Below are positions 1 to 8,686 of a stretch of DNA of 64,000 bases, in pieces. Origin of the DNA: RYN-230 sp963829725 (lineage in GTDB: Bacteria; Actinomycetota; Actinomycetes; Streptosporangiales; Streptosporangiaceae); the NCBI GenBank assembly GCA_963829725.1, contig CAWHJW010000008.1, positions 1 through 64,000 on the forward strand. Reading direction: 5' to 3'. The position numbers and the translations under genes were made by a program. The first letter of the stretch is position 1. Each line of letters opens with the position of its first letter. The notes beneath the pieces were generated by a model. It saw only the letters and a list, made by a program, of their open reading frames with translations, did not search any database and had not been told where the DNA came from.

Positions 1-25
1 AGCGGCGTCCGTGCCGTGCCCGCAA

Positions 26-73
26 GGCGGCGTCCGTGCCGCGTGCGCAGGCGTAACCGGCACGGACGCCGCC
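26..73 (-). terminator. Hairpin terminator after ilvE
   Basis: A perfect 16-bp inverted repeat (26-41 with 58-73) with a 16-nt loop lies immediately 3' of the ilvE stop codon on the minus strand. There is no T-run, which is usual for actinobacterial terminators. A further copy of the left arm lies at 2-15, so the arm is also directly repeated. Confidence 0.7.
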
Positions 74-75
74 CC

Positions 76-1191
76 CTAGCAGATCTTGTGGATCCAGCCG
101 TACGGGTCAGGCCGCTGGCCGTACTGGATGCCGACCAGTTCCTCGCGGAGCCGCATGGTGACCGGGCCGGGGGTGCCGTCCCCGATCGTCCATTCGCCGT
201 CGGCGCTCTTGACCTTGCCGACCGGGGTGATCACCGCGGCCGTGCCGCAGGCGAAGACTTCAGTCAGCTCACCGGAGGCGCACAGGTCGCGCCACTGGTC
301 GGCGGTGATCTTGCCCTCCTCGGTGGGGAAGCCCAGGTCAGGGCCGAGCTTGAGCAGCGAGTCGCGGGTGATGCCGGGCAGCATAGTGCCGGTCAGGGCC
401 GGGGTCATGATCCGCGCCCGGGAGCCCGTCCCGTAGACGAAGAACAGGTTCATCCCGCCCATCTCCTCCACCCACCGGCGTTCCACCGCGTCCAGCCAGA
501 CCACCTGGTCGCAGCCGCTCGCGGTGGCCTGCAGCTGGCCGGCGAACGCGGCGGCGTAGTTGCCGCCGCACTTGGCCTCGCCGGTGCCCCCCGGCGCCGC
601 CCGGGTGTACTCCCTGGACAGCCAGACCGAGACCGGCTTGATGCCGCCCTTGAAGTACGCCGCAGCCGGTGAGGCGATGACCGTGTAGAGGTACTCCGAG
701 GATGGCCGGTTGACGCCCAGCCCCCGTTGTGTGGCGATCATGAACGGCCGCAGGTAGAGGCTGTGCCCCTCTGTCGAAGGCACCCAGCCACGGTCCTGCC
801 CGACCAGCAGCTCGATGGACCGCAGGAAGGCTGCCTCGGGCAGTTCCGGCATGGCCAACCGGGCCGCGGAACGGTTGAACCGGGCCGCGTTGGCGCCCGG
901 CCGGAACGCGACGACCGGCCCGGAACCCTGCCGGTACGCCTTCAGCCCCTCGAAGATCTCCTGGGCGTAATGGAACACCGCCGTGGCGGGCTCCAGCGTC
1001 AGCGGGCCATAGGGCTCCAGCCTGCCGTCGTGCCAGCCCCGGTCAGCCGACCAGCGCAGGGTGACCATGTGATCGGTGAATACCTCGCCGAATCCCGGGC
1101 TGGCCAGGATCCGTTCCCGTTCCGGCGCGGGAACGGGCTCGCCGCCAGGACGGATGTCGAAAGCGATCTCGGTATTCAGGCTTGCCGTCAT
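76..1191 (-). CDS. ilvE: Branched-chain amino acid aminotransferase
   Basis: This is a PLP-dependent fold-type IV aminotransferase that makes the last step to Val, Leu and Ile by transamination of the 2-oxo acids with glutamate. The protein is about 371 residues, the usual length for the large actinobacterial IlvE. Family features seen are the early FTDHMVTLRW segment, an EGLKAYR motif, the KCGGNYAAA segment carrying the PLP lysine, and the EEMGGMNLFFV and LTEVFACGTAAV motifs of the cofactor pocket. The ATG at 1191 is chosen because a GGAGGAGGG ribosome site sits just upstream and because homologues start near it; the frame is open further but that part reads as non-coding. It follows leuB on the same strand after about 190 bp, so branched-chain genes are clustered here. 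Confidence 0.95.
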   Translation of the reverse strand: MTASLNTEIAFDIRPGGEPVPAPERERILASPGFGEVFTDHMVTLRWSADRGWHDGRLEPYGPLTLEPATAVFHYAQEIFEGLKAYRQGSGPVVAFRPGANAARFNRSAARLAMPELPEAAFLRSIELLVGQDRGWVPSTEGHSLYLRPFMIATQRGLGVNRPSSEYLYTVIASPAAAYFKGGIKPVSVWLSREYTRAAPGGTGEAKCGGNYAAAFAGQLQATASGCDQVVWLDAVERRWVEEMGGMNLFFVYGTGSRARIMTPALTGTMLPGITRDSLLKLGPDLGFPTEEGKITADQWRDLCASGELTEVFACGTAAVITPVGKVKSADGEWTIGDGTPGPVTMRLREELVGIQYGQRPDPYGWIHKIC

Positions 1192-1326
1192 CACAGGTCC
1201 CTCCTCCTGTCCGCTGCGGCCGGACCGCAGCGGCGGGGCATCGTCACCCCGGCGTCGCGGTGGGCGCCAGGCCCGCCGCGACCATGTTGTCCTGCCGCGC
1301 GGCCAGCACGCGGCTTCCGTCATCAC

Positions 1327-1346
1327 GCCGCGCCGTGCGGCGCGGC
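1327..1346 (-). terminator. Short GC hairpin between leuB and ilvE
   Basis: An 8-bp perfect GC stem (1327-1334 with 1339-1346) with a GTGC loop lies 3' of leuB and 5' of ilvE. It could end leuB transcripts or sit in the ilvE leader. There is no T-run. Confidence 0.35.
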
Positions 1347-1382
1347 CAGGCGGTCCGCGGGCCGGAGGCCTGCCGGACGCGC

Positions 1383-2429
1383 CTACCCGGCTACTCGCTC
1401 GGCGATATCGTCGCCGATCTCCGGAGTGACCCGGGCTGCCCAGGCACCCTGCCGTTCGACAAGATCGTCGGCCACTGCCTGCTCGATGCGGACCGCCTCA
1501 CCGGTCAGGCCGAGGTGCTCACAGAGCATGGCCGCCGACAAGATGGCCGCGGTGGGGTCCGCCTTCTGCTTGCCGGCGATGTCCGGCGCGCTGCCGTGCA
1601 CCGGCTCGAACATGCTCGGCGTGGTCCGCTCCGGGTTGATGTTCCCGCTCGCGGCGAGCCCGATACCGCCGGCCACCGCGGCACCGAGATCGGTGAGGAT
1701 GTCACCGAAGAGGTTGTCAGTCACCACGACACCGAACCGCTCCGGCTGGGTGACGAGGTACATGCAGGCGGCGTCCACGTGGCAGTAGTCCACCGAGACG
1801 GCAGTGAACTCCTTGGCCAGCGCGTCGACGGTGCGCTGCCACAGGTCCCCGGCGTAGGCCAGCACGTTGGTCTTGTGCACCAGGGTGAGCTTGCGGTCCG
1901 GACGTTCGGCGGCCCGGTCGAAAGCGTACCGGACCACCCGGCGGACGCCGAACGCCGTGTTCAGGCTCTCCTGGGTGGCCACCTCCTCCGGGGTGCCCTT
2001 GCGGAGCACGCCGCCGGCCCCGGCGTAGGGACCTTCGGTGCCCTCCCGTACCACCAGCATGTTGATCGACTCGGGCCGGACGCTGGACAGCGGCGTGGCC
2101 ACTCCGGGGTACAGCCGGACCGGCCGCAGGTTCACGTAGTGGTCCAGTTCGAAGCGGAGCCGGAGCAGCAGCCCGCGCTCCAGCACACCGCTCGGCACGG
2201 AGGGGTCGCCGACGGCGCCGAGCATGATCGCGTCCTGGCCGCGGATCTCCTCCAGCGCCGAATCGGGCAGTGTCTCCCCGGTGCGGTGCCAGCGCTGCGC
2301 GCCCAGGTCATACTCGGTCGCATCGACCGTCACGCCCGCGGCCTGGAGGACCTTGAGCGCCTCGGCGACGACCTCAGGGCCGATGCCGTCACCGCCGATG
2401 ATGGCGAGCTTGATCGCAGAAGATGCCAT
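1383..2429 (-). CDS. leuB: 3-isopropylmalate dehydrogenase
   Basis: LeuB oxidatively decarboxylates 3-isopropylmalate with NAD in leucine synthesis. The 348-residue protein has the family start (LAIIGGDGIGPEV), the substrate-binding Arg segment around LLRLRFELDHYVNLRP, the VREGTEGPYAG motif, and the Mg-binding Asp region DNLFGDILTDLGAA near residue 230. EPVHGSAPDIAGK near residue 270 completes the NAD site. It is a cytoplasmic dimeric enzyme of the isocitrate/isopropylmalate dehydrogenase family. leuA, leuC and leuD are not in the window. The start codon lies 9 nt after the stop of a small upstream ORF, suggesting co-transcription. Confidence 0.97.
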   Translation of the reverse strand: MASSAIKLAIIGGDGIGPEVVAEALKVLQAAGVTVDATEYDLGAQRWHRTGETLPDSALEEIRGQDAIMLGAVGDPSVPSGVLERGLLLRLRFELDHYVNLRPVRLYPGVATPLSSVRPESINMLVVREGTEGPYAGAGGVLRKGTPEEVATQESLNTAFGVRRVVRYAFDRAAERPDRKLTLVHKTNVLAYAGDLWQRTVDALAKEFTAVSVDYCHVDAACMYLVTQPERFGVVVTDNLFGDILTDLGAAVAGGIGLAASGNINPERTTPSMFEPVHGSAPDIAGKQKADPTAAILSAAMLCEHLGLTGEAVRIEQAVADDLVERQGAWAARVTPEIGDDIAERVAG

Positions 2430-2438
2430 GCGCGTACC

Positions 2439-2711
2439 CTACTGGCCGGCACCGGCCGGCGACTCGCCCCCGTTATCGCGGCGGTCGAGGGCGACCTGGA
2501 GGGCATGGGCGGCCTGCCTGGCGGGCACGGCCGTCTGGCGGCGGGAGGCGTCACCACCGGCCTGCTGGCCACGGGCCCGCGCGGCCCCGGGCTGATTCCA
2601 CGGGTACATGTCGTACACGGCGTTCTCCAGATGAGCGGCTATACCCACCCGGCGGCGCACGCTGGCGAGCGGCCCGGTTGCTCCCGGGCCGGGCTGAGGA
2701 CGGTGCGCCAT
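2439..2711 (-). CDS. Small protein upstream of leuB, function unknown
   Basis: This 90-codon ORF ends 9 nt before leuB. Its first half contains an unusual aromatic stretch (NAVYDMYPWNQPG) in an otherwise Arg/Ala/Gly-rich protein. Codon third positions are GC-rich in this frame, as expected of coding DNA here. No domain is recognised and no membrane segment or signal peptide is seen. The tight spacing to leuB supports a co-transcribed gene, but a chance ORF in high-GC DNA remains possible. Confidence 0.45.
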   Translation of the reverse strand: MAHRPQPGPGATGPLASVRRRVGIAAHLENAVYDMYPWNQPGAARARGQQAGGDASRRQTAVPARQAAHALQVALDRRDNGGESPAGAGQ

Positions 2712-2940
2712 CGGGGTGAGACTCCTGCGGGCGGGCTTACGGCCATCACGCTGCCCCGCAACGGGTGGCCGGCCTGCCCTGATCAGGCCCCGCTACGGCA
2801 GCTCAAGATGGATACGAAGTCGCCCATTTCGTAGGCCATCCTAGTACTTTAGCGCGCCGCTGTCGCCCCGTCGCACAAATGTGTCTCTCATGCTGAGACG
2901 GAACGTGTCAGCGGTGGGGTGGCCAGGGATCCGCCGGGGC

Positions 2941-4533
2941 CTAGCGCTCCTCGAGGTCCATGGTCCGCCCCACGACCGCGCCGATGGTCGAGGAGATGTC
3001 GTCCAGGACCACCGCCGGGATCGCGGAATCCACGGATAGCACGATGAGCGCGTCGCCGCCGCGGGCATCCCGGCATACCTGCATGCCGGCGATGTTGATG
3101 CCCTCACTGCCGAGGATCTGGCCCACCGTGCCGACGATCCCGGGCCGGTCGGTGTAGGTGAGGAACACCATGTGCTCAGCCGGTGCGATCTCCATGTCAA
3201 AGCCGTTCACCTCGACCAGCTTCTCCTGCTGCCGCCGCCCGCTGAGGGTGCCGCCCACCGACACCACCTGGCCGTCCGGCATGATGCCGCGCAGCGTGAC
3301 GAGGTTGCGCCAGTCCGGGCTCTCACTCTCGGTCAGCAGGCTGATCTCGACGCCGCGCTCGCTGGCCAGCAGCGGGGCATTGACGTAGGTCACCGGGTCC
3401 TCGACCACGTCCGCGAAGACCCCTTTGATCGCCGCGAGCTCGATCACCCGGACGTCGTGGGAGGCCAGTTCGCCGCGCACCTCGACGTCGATCCGGGCCG
3501 CCATCCCGCCGGCCAGCGCGGTGAAGATCCGGCCCAGCTTCTCCGCCAGCGGCAGCCCCGGCTTGACGTCCTCGTCCACCACGCCGCCCTGCACGTTGAC
3601 CGCGTCCGGGACGAACTCGCCCGCCAGGGCCAGCCGGACCGACCGGGCCACCTGGGTGCCGGCCTTCTCCTGCGCCTCGGCCGTGCTGGCCCCCAGATGC
3701 GGGGTGGCCACGACCGTCGGGAAGTCCAGCAGCGGGTTCCCGGTGGCCGGCTCGGCCGTGAACACGTCGATGGCAGCCCCGGCCACCCGGCCGTCCTTGA
3801 GCGCGACGGCCAGCGCGTTCTCGTCGACGATGCCGCCCCGCGCCGCGTTGACGATACGCACGCCCGGCTTGACCCGGCGCAGTTCCCGGTCCCCGATCAA
3901 GCCGGCCGTCTCGGTGTTCTTCGGCAGGTGCACGCTGATGAAGTCGGCCTCGGCCAGCAGCTCGTCCAGGCTGGCCAGCCGGACGCCGAGCTGGGCGGCG
4001 CGGGCCGCCGGCACGTACGGGTCGTAGGCGACCAGGCGCATCCCGAAGGCGGCCAGCCGCTCGGCCACCAGCACCCCGATCCGGCCCAGCCCGAGGATGC
4101 CGGCCACCTTGTCCTGCAGCTCCACCCCGGTGAACGCCGACCGCTGCCACTGGCCGGCCCGCAGCGAGGCCGCCGCCTGCGGCACGTTCCTGGCCACCGC
4201 GAGCAGCAGGCCCACCGCGTGCTCCGCGGCGCTGACGATGTTGGAGGTGGGCGCGTTCAGCACCATCACCCCGGCCCGGGTGGCGGCGTCCACGTCCACG
4301 TTGTCCAGGCCCACGCCCGCCCGCGCCACCACCCGCAGCCGGGGCGCGCAGCCCAGCGCCTCGGCGTCGATCTGGGTCGCGCTGCGCACGATGACCGCGT
4401 CGGCCCCGGGGAGCGCGGCGAGCAGGGCGGCCCGGTCGGCGCCGTCCGCGTAGCGCACATCGAAGTCGGCTTCCAGCTGCCGGATGGCGGCCGGGGAGAG
4501 TTCCTCAGCGATGAGGACTACAGGTGCAGGCAC
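2941..4533 (-). CDS. serA: D-3-phosphoglycerate dehydrogenase
   Basis: SerA oxidises 3-phosphoglycerate to phosphohydroxypyruvate, the first step of serine synthesis. At 530 residues it is the long (type I) form. The N-terminal substrate and Rossmann domains carry the NAD motif GLGRIGVLVAERL near residue 150, the catalytic Arg/Glu segments (NAARGGIVDENAL) and the catalytic His in TPHLGAST near residue 280. An intervening domain follows. A C-terminal ACT domain (from about residue 455, YTDRPGIVGTVGQIL) is the serine-sensing regulatory part in this family. It is the first gene of a minus-strand run ahead of leuB. A 14-bp palindrome lies upstream of its start. Confidence 0.97.
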   Translation of the reverse strand: MPAPVVLIAEELSPAAIRQLEADFDVRYADGADRAALLAALPGADAVIVRSATQIDAEALGCAPRLRVVARAGVGLDNVDVDAATRAGVMVLNAPTSNIVSAAEHAVGLLLAVARNVPQAAASLRAGQWQRSAFTGVELQDKVAGILGLGRIGVLVAERLAAFGMRLVAYDPYVPAARAAQLGVRLASLDELLAEADFISVHLPKNTETAGLIGDRELRRVKPGVRIVNAARGGIVDENALAVALKDGRVAGAAIDVFTAEPATGNPLLDFPTVVATPHLGASTAEAQEKAGTQVARSVRLALAGEFVPDAVNVQGGVVDEDVKPGLPLAEKLGRIFTALAGGMAARIDVEVRGELASHDVRVIELAAIKGVFADVVEDPVTYVNAPLLASERGVEISLLTESESPDWRNLVTLRGIMPDGQVVSVGGTLSGRRQQEKLVEVNGFDMEIAPAEHMVFLTYTDRPGIVGTVGQILGSEGINIAGMQVCRDARGGDALIVLSVDSAIPAVVLDDISSTIGAVVGRTMDLEER

Positions 4534-4583
4534 GGCGATGGCCCCTTATGACGGACAGCGGAAACGATAGTCTAGCGATGCTT

Positions 4584-4597
4584 GTGAAAGCTTTCAC
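4584..4597. promoter_or_regulatory. Palindromic operator candidate upstream of serA
   Basis: A perfect 14-bp palindrome, GTGAAAGCTTTCAC, sits about 50 bp upstream of the serA start. The core GAAAGCTTTC resembles operators of LacI-family regulators, but the regulator is not identified here. A TAGACT hexamer on the minus strand (4568-4573) could be the -10 element just downstream. Assignment is by symmetry and position only. Confidence 0.35.
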
Positions 4598-4642
4598 GAG
4601 CCGCGTTTTCGTGCTGGGCCTGGCTGGCCGCCGCTCGCGCCG

Positions 4643-4779
4643 CCCGCACACCCGGGTCCTGGCCACCCGCACACCCGGGTCCTGGCCACCCGCACACCCG
4701 GGTCCTGGCCACCCGCACATCCGGGCCGCCCTGGCCACCCGCACACCCGGGCCGCCCTGGCCACCCGCACACCCGGCCA
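4643..4779. repeat. Tandem minisatellite between serA and ilvC
   Basis: Three copies of a 23-bp unit (4643-4711) are followed by two 26-bp variants and a partial sixth copy. Every copy begins CCCGCACAYCCGG and, apart from the last, ends CCTGGCCA. It lies upstream of serA and downstream of ilvC. No gene is supported in it, and most of the 308-bp gap 4534-4841 is this array plus the palindrome that follows. Confidence 0.9.
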
Positions 4780-4793
4780 GGTCAGCGAAGGGT

Positions 4794-4829
4794 GGCGCCG
4801 GTCCCGGGCCGCGGCCCGGGACCGGCGCC
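4794..4829 (-). terminator. 36-bp perfect palindrome after ilvC
   Basis: An 18-bp arm (4794-4811) is followed directly by its exact reverse complement (4812-4829), 12 nt beyond the ilvC stop codon. With no spacer, the hairpin would open 3-4 bp at the tip. It is best read as the terminator of ilvBNC. Confidence 0.75.
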
Positions 4830-4841
4830 ATCGCCCCCGGC

Positions 4842-5855
4842 TCAGGACCCGCTGGTGTCGTCCCCAGAGTCCAGCCAGCTCATCAGCGGCCGCAGCTTCG
4901 CCCCGACCTGCTCGATCTGCTCGGCGCGGGATGCCTCGCGGCGCTTGAGGAAGTTGGGCCGGCCTGCGTCGAACTCCTCGATCAGCTCACGGGTGAACGT
5001 GCCATCCCGGACCTCGGCGAGGATCCGGCGCATCTCCTCCCGGCTCCGCTCGTCCACCAGCCGCGGCCCGCGAGTGTACCCGCCGAACTCAGCCGTGTCC
5101 GAGACCGACCAGTACATCTTGGAGATGCCGCCCTCGTACATGAGGTCCACGATGAGCTTCATCTCGTGCAGGCACTCGAAGTAGGCGATCTCGGGCTGGT
5201 AGCCCGCTTCGACCAGGGTGTCGAAACCGGCCTTGATCAGCTCGGAGACGCCGCCGCAGAGCACCGCCTGCTCACCGAAGAGGTCCGTCTCGGTCTCCTC
5301 GGCGAACGTGGTGACCAGCGCGCCCGCCCGGGTGCCGCCGATCGCCTTGGCGTAGGCCAGGGTGAGCGGCCAGGCGTTCCCGGTGGCGTCCTGCGCCACG
5401 GCGACCAGCACCGGCACGCCGCGGCCCTCGGCGAACTGGCGGCGCACCAGGTGGCCGGGTCCCTTGGGGGCCACCATGCAGACATCCACCCCGGCGGGCG
5501 GCTGGATGAGCTGGTAGCGGATGTTGAGGCCGTGCGCGAAGAAAAGGGCGTCCCCGTCGACCAGGCTCGGCTCGATGGCCTCCGCGTACAGCGCCCGCTG
5601 CACGTGGTCCGGGGCCAGGACCATGATCAGGTCTGCTTCCTCGCACGCATCGCGCGGGGTGAGCACCCGCAGGCCCTCGTTGGCCGCGTTCTCCCGGCTC
5701 CTGGACCCCTCGGGGAGCCCGACCCGGACGTCCACCCCGGAATCGCGCAGCGAGAGGGCGTGCGCGTGCCCCTGGCTGCCGTAGCCGAGGATGGCGGCGT
5801 GCCGGCCCTGGATGACACTGAGGTCGGCGCCGTCGTCATAGAAAATGTCTGCCAT
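4842..5855 (-). CDS. ilvC: Ketol-acid reductoisomerase (NADP+)
   Basis: IlvC converts acetolactate or acetohydroxybutyrate to the dihydroxy acids of Val and Ile synthesis, using NADPH and Mg. The 337-residue class I protein has the Rossmann motif GYGSQGHAHA near residue 25, VAPKGPGHLVRRQ, and the C-terminal knotted domain with the metal-binding acidic segments ETETDLFGEQAVLCGG and CLHEMKLIVDLMYEGG. The ATG at 5855 has a GAAAGG ribosome site and matches the usual MADIFYD-type start; the frame stays open upstream but has no good start signal. It is third in the ilvB-ilvN-ilvC operon, 46 bp after ilvN. Confidence 0.97.
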   Translation of the reverse strand: MADIFYDDGADLSVIQGRHAAILGYGSQGHAHALSLRDSGVDVRVGLPEGSRSRENAANEGLRVLTPRDACEEADLIMVLAPDHVQRALYAEAIEPSLVDGDALFFAHGLNIRYQLIQPPAGVDVCMVAPKGPGHLVRRQFAEGRGVPVLVAVAQDATGNAWPLTLAYAKAIGGTRAGALVTTFAEETETDLFGEQAVLCGGVSELIKAGFDTLVEAGYQPEIAYFECLHEMKLIVDLMYEGGISKMYWSVSDTAEFGGYTRGPRLVDERSREEMRRILAEVRDGTFTRELIEEFDAGRPNFLKRREASRAEQIEQVGAKLRPLMSWLDSGDDTSGS

Positions 5856-5901
5856 TGCCTGCCTTTCGCTCATTCCCTGAAAAGTTCGCGGTGCCGCGCG
5901 G

Positions 5902-6429
5902 TCACTGGGCCGCGCGGTCCACCGGGCGCAGCGCCCGGTCCGTGATCGACCTGCCGCCACGGCCGAGCGCGACCATGCCGGACTGGACGAGTTCCTTGAT
6001 GCCGAACGGCTCGAGCACCCTGATCAGCGCGTCGAGCTTGTCCCGGTTGCCGGTGGCCTCGACGGTGACCGCATCCGGGGCCACGTCCACCACCTTGGCA
6101 CGGAACAGCGTCACCGTCTCCAGCACGCGCGACCGGCTCTCCAGGTCAGCGCGCACCTTGATGAGCAGCAGCTCGCGCTGTACCGACGCGGCGGGTTCCA
6201 GCTCGACGATCTTGAGCACGTTGATCAGCTTGTTGAGCTGTTTGGTCACCTGCTCCAGCGGATGATCGGCGCAGTCCACCACGATCGTCATCCTGGAGAT
6301 CTCCGGGTGCTCCGTGGGCCCCACGGCGAGTGAGTCGATGTTGAAGCCGCGGCGGGAGAACAACCCGGCGATCCGGACGAGCACGCCCGGCTTGTTCTCC
6401 ACCAGCACCGAGAGAGTATGCCTGTTCAT
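5902..6429 (-). CDS. ilvN: Acetolactate synthase regulatory small subunit
   Basis: The small subunit activates the IlvB catalytic subunit and confers valine feedback. The 175-residue protein has an N-terminal ACT domain (HTLSVLVENKPGVLVRIAGLF, with the allosteric NKPGVL region) and the C-terminal ALS_ss domain ending near ELVQSGMVALGRG. The start at 6429 has AGGAG 8 nt upstream. A second in-frame ATG at 6471 overlaps the ilvB stop as ATGA but lacks a ribosome site, so coupled initiation 14 codons earlier cannot be excluded. It lies between ilvB and ilvC. Confidence 0.95.
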   Translation of the reverse strand: MNRHTLSVLVENKPGVLVRIAGLFSRRGFNIDSLAVGPTEHPEISRMTIVVDCADHPLEQVTKQLNKLINVLKIVELEPAASVQRELLLIKVRADLESRSRVLETVTLFRAKVVDVAPDAVTVEATGNRDKLDALIRVLEPFGIKELVQSGMVALGRGGRSITDRALRPVDRAAQ

Positions 6430-6467
6430 TGTCGGCTCCTGATCGCGAAGGCGGGCCAGCCCCTGGC

Positions 6468-8573
6468 TCATTCGGTCACATCCCAGTCAGGGGCCATGTT
6501 CCGCGCCACGCTGATGTCGTCGTTGCTGGTGCCGGCCGCCACCATCGGCCAGACCATGGCGTCCCGGTGCACGATGAAGTCCACCACGACCGGCCGGTCG
6601 TTGATCTTCATCGCCTCTTCGATCACGGAGTCCACGCTGGCCGCGTCCTCGCAGCGCAGCCCGGCGCAGCCGTAGGCCTCGGCCAGCTTGACGAAGTCCG
6701 GGATGCGGGTGCCGCCGGCCCCGGCGGGATCGCGGCGTGGGGGCGTCTCCTGGCTGAGCGCCTCGTCGTAGGTCTGGGCCACCCGGTCCAGGTCGGTGTT
6801 GGAGTACCGCTGGTTGTAGAACAGCGTCTGCCACTGCCGGACCATGCCGAGGTTGCCGTTGTTGATGATGGCGATCTTGACGGGAATGCCCTCTACCGCG
6901 CAGGTGGCCAGTTCCTGGTTGGTCATCTGGAAGCAGCCGTCGCCGTCGATGGCCCACACGCACGCCGCCGGGTTGCCGACCTTCGCGCCCATCGCGGCGG
7001 GCACCGCGTAGCCCATCGTGCCCGCGCCACCGGAATTCAGCCAGTGGCCGGGCCGCTCGTGGCTGATGAACTGGGCCGCCCACATCTGGTGCTGGCCCAC
7101 CCCGGCCACGTACACCGCGTCCGGGCCGGCGATCTGCCCGATGCGCTCGATGACGTACTGCGGGGCCAGCGAGCCGTCCGCGGGCTCGTCGTAGCCGAGC
7201 GGGTAGGTGCTCCGCCAGGCGTCCACCTGGGACCACCACGCGGTCAGGTCAGGCTGGTGCCCCGCCGCGTGCTCGGCCCGGACCGCGGCGGTCAGTTCCG
7301 CGATCACCTCCCGGCAGTCGCCGACGATCGGGACGTCGGCGCGCCGGTTCTTGGAGATCTCCGCCGGGTCGATGTCCGCGTGCACCACCGCCGCACCCGG
7401 CGCGAAGCTGTCCAGCTTCCCGGTCACCCGGTCGTCGAAGCGGGCCCCCAGCGCGATGAGCAGGTCGGACTTCTGCAGTGCGCCAACCGCGGCCACCGTG
7501 CCGTGCATGCCGGGCATGCCCAGGTTCTGCCGGTGGCTGCCCGGGAAGCCGCCGCGCGCCATCAGCGTGGTGACCACCGGGATGCCGGTCAGCTCGGCCA
7601 GCTCCAGCAGTTCCCGGCTGGCGCTGGCCTTGATCACGCCGCCGCCCACGTACAGCACCGGGCGGGTCGCCTCGGCCATCAGCCGGGCCGCCTCCCGGAC
7701 CTGCCGGGAGTGCGGCCGGGTGACGGGGTGGTAGCCGGGCAGGTCGAAGGTGGGCGGCCAGCGGAACTCGGTGGTCGCCTGCAGCGCGTCCTTGGCCACG
7801 TTGACCAGGACCGGGCCGGGCCGGCCGGTGGAGGCCACGTGGAACGCCTCGGCCACCGTCCGGGCGATGTCCTCGGCCTTGGTGACGAGGAAGTTGTGCT
7901 TGGTGACCGGCAGGGTGATGCCGGAGATGTCGGCTTCCTGGAAGCCGTCCGTGCCGATCAGGCTGCTGGGCACCTGGCCGGTGATGGCGACCACCGGGAC
8001 CGAGTCCATGTAGGCGTCGGCCAGCGGGGTGACCAGGTTGGTGGCGCCCGGCCCTGAGGTGGCCATGCACACCCCAGGACGCCCGGTGACCTGCGCATAA
8101 CCGGTCGCGGCATGGCCGGCGCCCTGCTCATGGCGGACCAGGATGTGCCGGACCGAGGGCGAGTCGAACAGCGGGTCATAGAGCGGCAGGATGGCGCCGC
8201 CGGGAATGCCGAACACCACGTCCACGCCCAGCCCTTCCAGGGCGCCGACGAGCGCCTGTGCCCCGGTCATGCGGGTACCGGACACGGCGCCCGGCTCCCG
8301 GGGCCGCTCGGCCGCGGGGGCCGGCGCGGACGCCGCCGGGCTGGCCGGGCGGGAGCGCTGCGCCGCGGGCGCGGCGGGCCGCGCTTCGCTGCCGGCGCCC
8401 GCGCCGGGAGTGGCCGGGGTAGCCGGGGCGGACTCGCCGGGCGGGTGTGATTGCGGGGTGTCCCGGGAGGCGGCGCGGGCGGCCAGGTCACGCGGCGTCG
8501 GGCCAGCGCTCTTCCGCGCCGGGCTGGCCAATTCTTGGCCGGGGGTAGCCGGCGCGGTCGTCTGGTCGGTCAT
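6468..8573 (-). CDS. ilvB: Acetolactate synthase catalytic subunit with long N-terminal extension
   Basis: This ThDP- and FAD-dependent enzyme condenses pyruvate with pyruvate or 2-oxobutyrate, the first common step to Val/Leu/Ile. The catalytic part begins near residue 100 (MTGAQALVGALEGLGV) and keeps the catalytic Glu in VRHEQGAGHAATGYA and the ThDP/Mg motif GDGCFQMTNQEL...NNGNLGMV. The protein is 701 residues; an Ala/Pro-rich extension of about 100 residues precedes the catalytic core, longer than usual and probably disordered. The ATG at 8573 has GAGGAAG 9 nt upstream. An attenuator with a leader peptide lies just upstream. Confidence 0.95.
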   Translation of the reverse strand: MTDQTTAPATPGQELASPARKSAGPTPRDLAARAASRDTPQSHPPGESAPATPATPGAGAGSEARPAAPAAQRSRPASPAASAPAPAAERPREPGAVSGTRMTGAQALVGALEGLGVDVVFGIPGGAILPLYDPLFDSPSVRHILVRHEQGAGHAATGYAQVTGRPGVCMATSGPGATNLVTPLADAYMDSVPVVAITGQVPSSLIGTDGFQEADISGITLPVTKHNFLVTKAEDIARTVAEAFHVASTGRPGPVLVNVAKDALQATTEFRWPPTFDLPGYHPVTRPHSRQVREAARLMAEATRPVLYVGGGVIKASASRELLELAELTGIPVVTTLMARGGFPGSHRQNLGMPGMHGTVAAVGALQKSDLLIALGARFDDRVTGKLDSFAPGAAVVHADIDPAEISKNRRADVPIVGDCREVIAELTAAVRAEHAAGHQPDLTAWWSQVDAWRSTYPLGYDEPADGSLAPQYVIERIGQIAGPDAVYVAGVGQHQMWAAQFISHERPGHWLNSGGAGTMGYAVPAAMGAKVGNPAACVWAIDGDGCFQMTNQELATCAVEGIPVKIAIINNGNLGMVRQWQTLFYNQRYSNTDLDRVAQTYDEALSQETPPRRDPAGAGGTRIPDFVKLAEAYGCAGLRCEDAASVDSVIEEAMKINDRPVVVDFIVHRDAMVWPMVAAGTSNDDISVARNMAPDWDVTE

Positions 8574-8613
8574 CGCAAGCTTCCTCGTCTGCGGTTGGGT
8601 CAGTGATGGCATT

Positions 8614-8648
8614 AAAAAACCCTCGGCGCCTGGGGGGCGGACGAGGGT
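8614..8648 (-). terminator. ilvB attenuator terminator
   Basis: A 7-bp stem (8619-8625 with 8642-8648) continues into a 4-bp inner stem and is followed on the minus strand by six T residues (8619-8614). It therefore has the full hairpin-plus-U-tract form, rare in this GC-rich window. It lies between a Val/Leu/Ile-rich leader peptide and the ilvB start, the position expected of an attenuator. Confidence 0.8.
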
Positions 8649-8649
8649 A

Positions 8650-8686
8650 GCGCGCGGGTAGCCGGCTAAGTCAGCTACTCGCGCGC
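8650..8686 (-). promoter_or_regulatory. Leader hairpin overlapping the leader peptide
   Basis: A 13-bp stem (8650-8662 with 8674-8686, one G-U pair) covers the last codons and stop of the leader peptide. The last part of its 5' arm (CGAGTAGC in the RNA) could instead pair with GCTACC-CTCG at 8651-8642. That segment contains the 5' arm of the terminator, so an alternative antiterminator is possible. The alternative pairing is inferred by eye, not folded. Confidence 0.55.

Noticed and set aside
4643..4779. Possible CRISPR array
   Set aside because: Units are contiguous without variable spacers and no cas gene is near. The same holds for 48763-48880 and 49477-49601.
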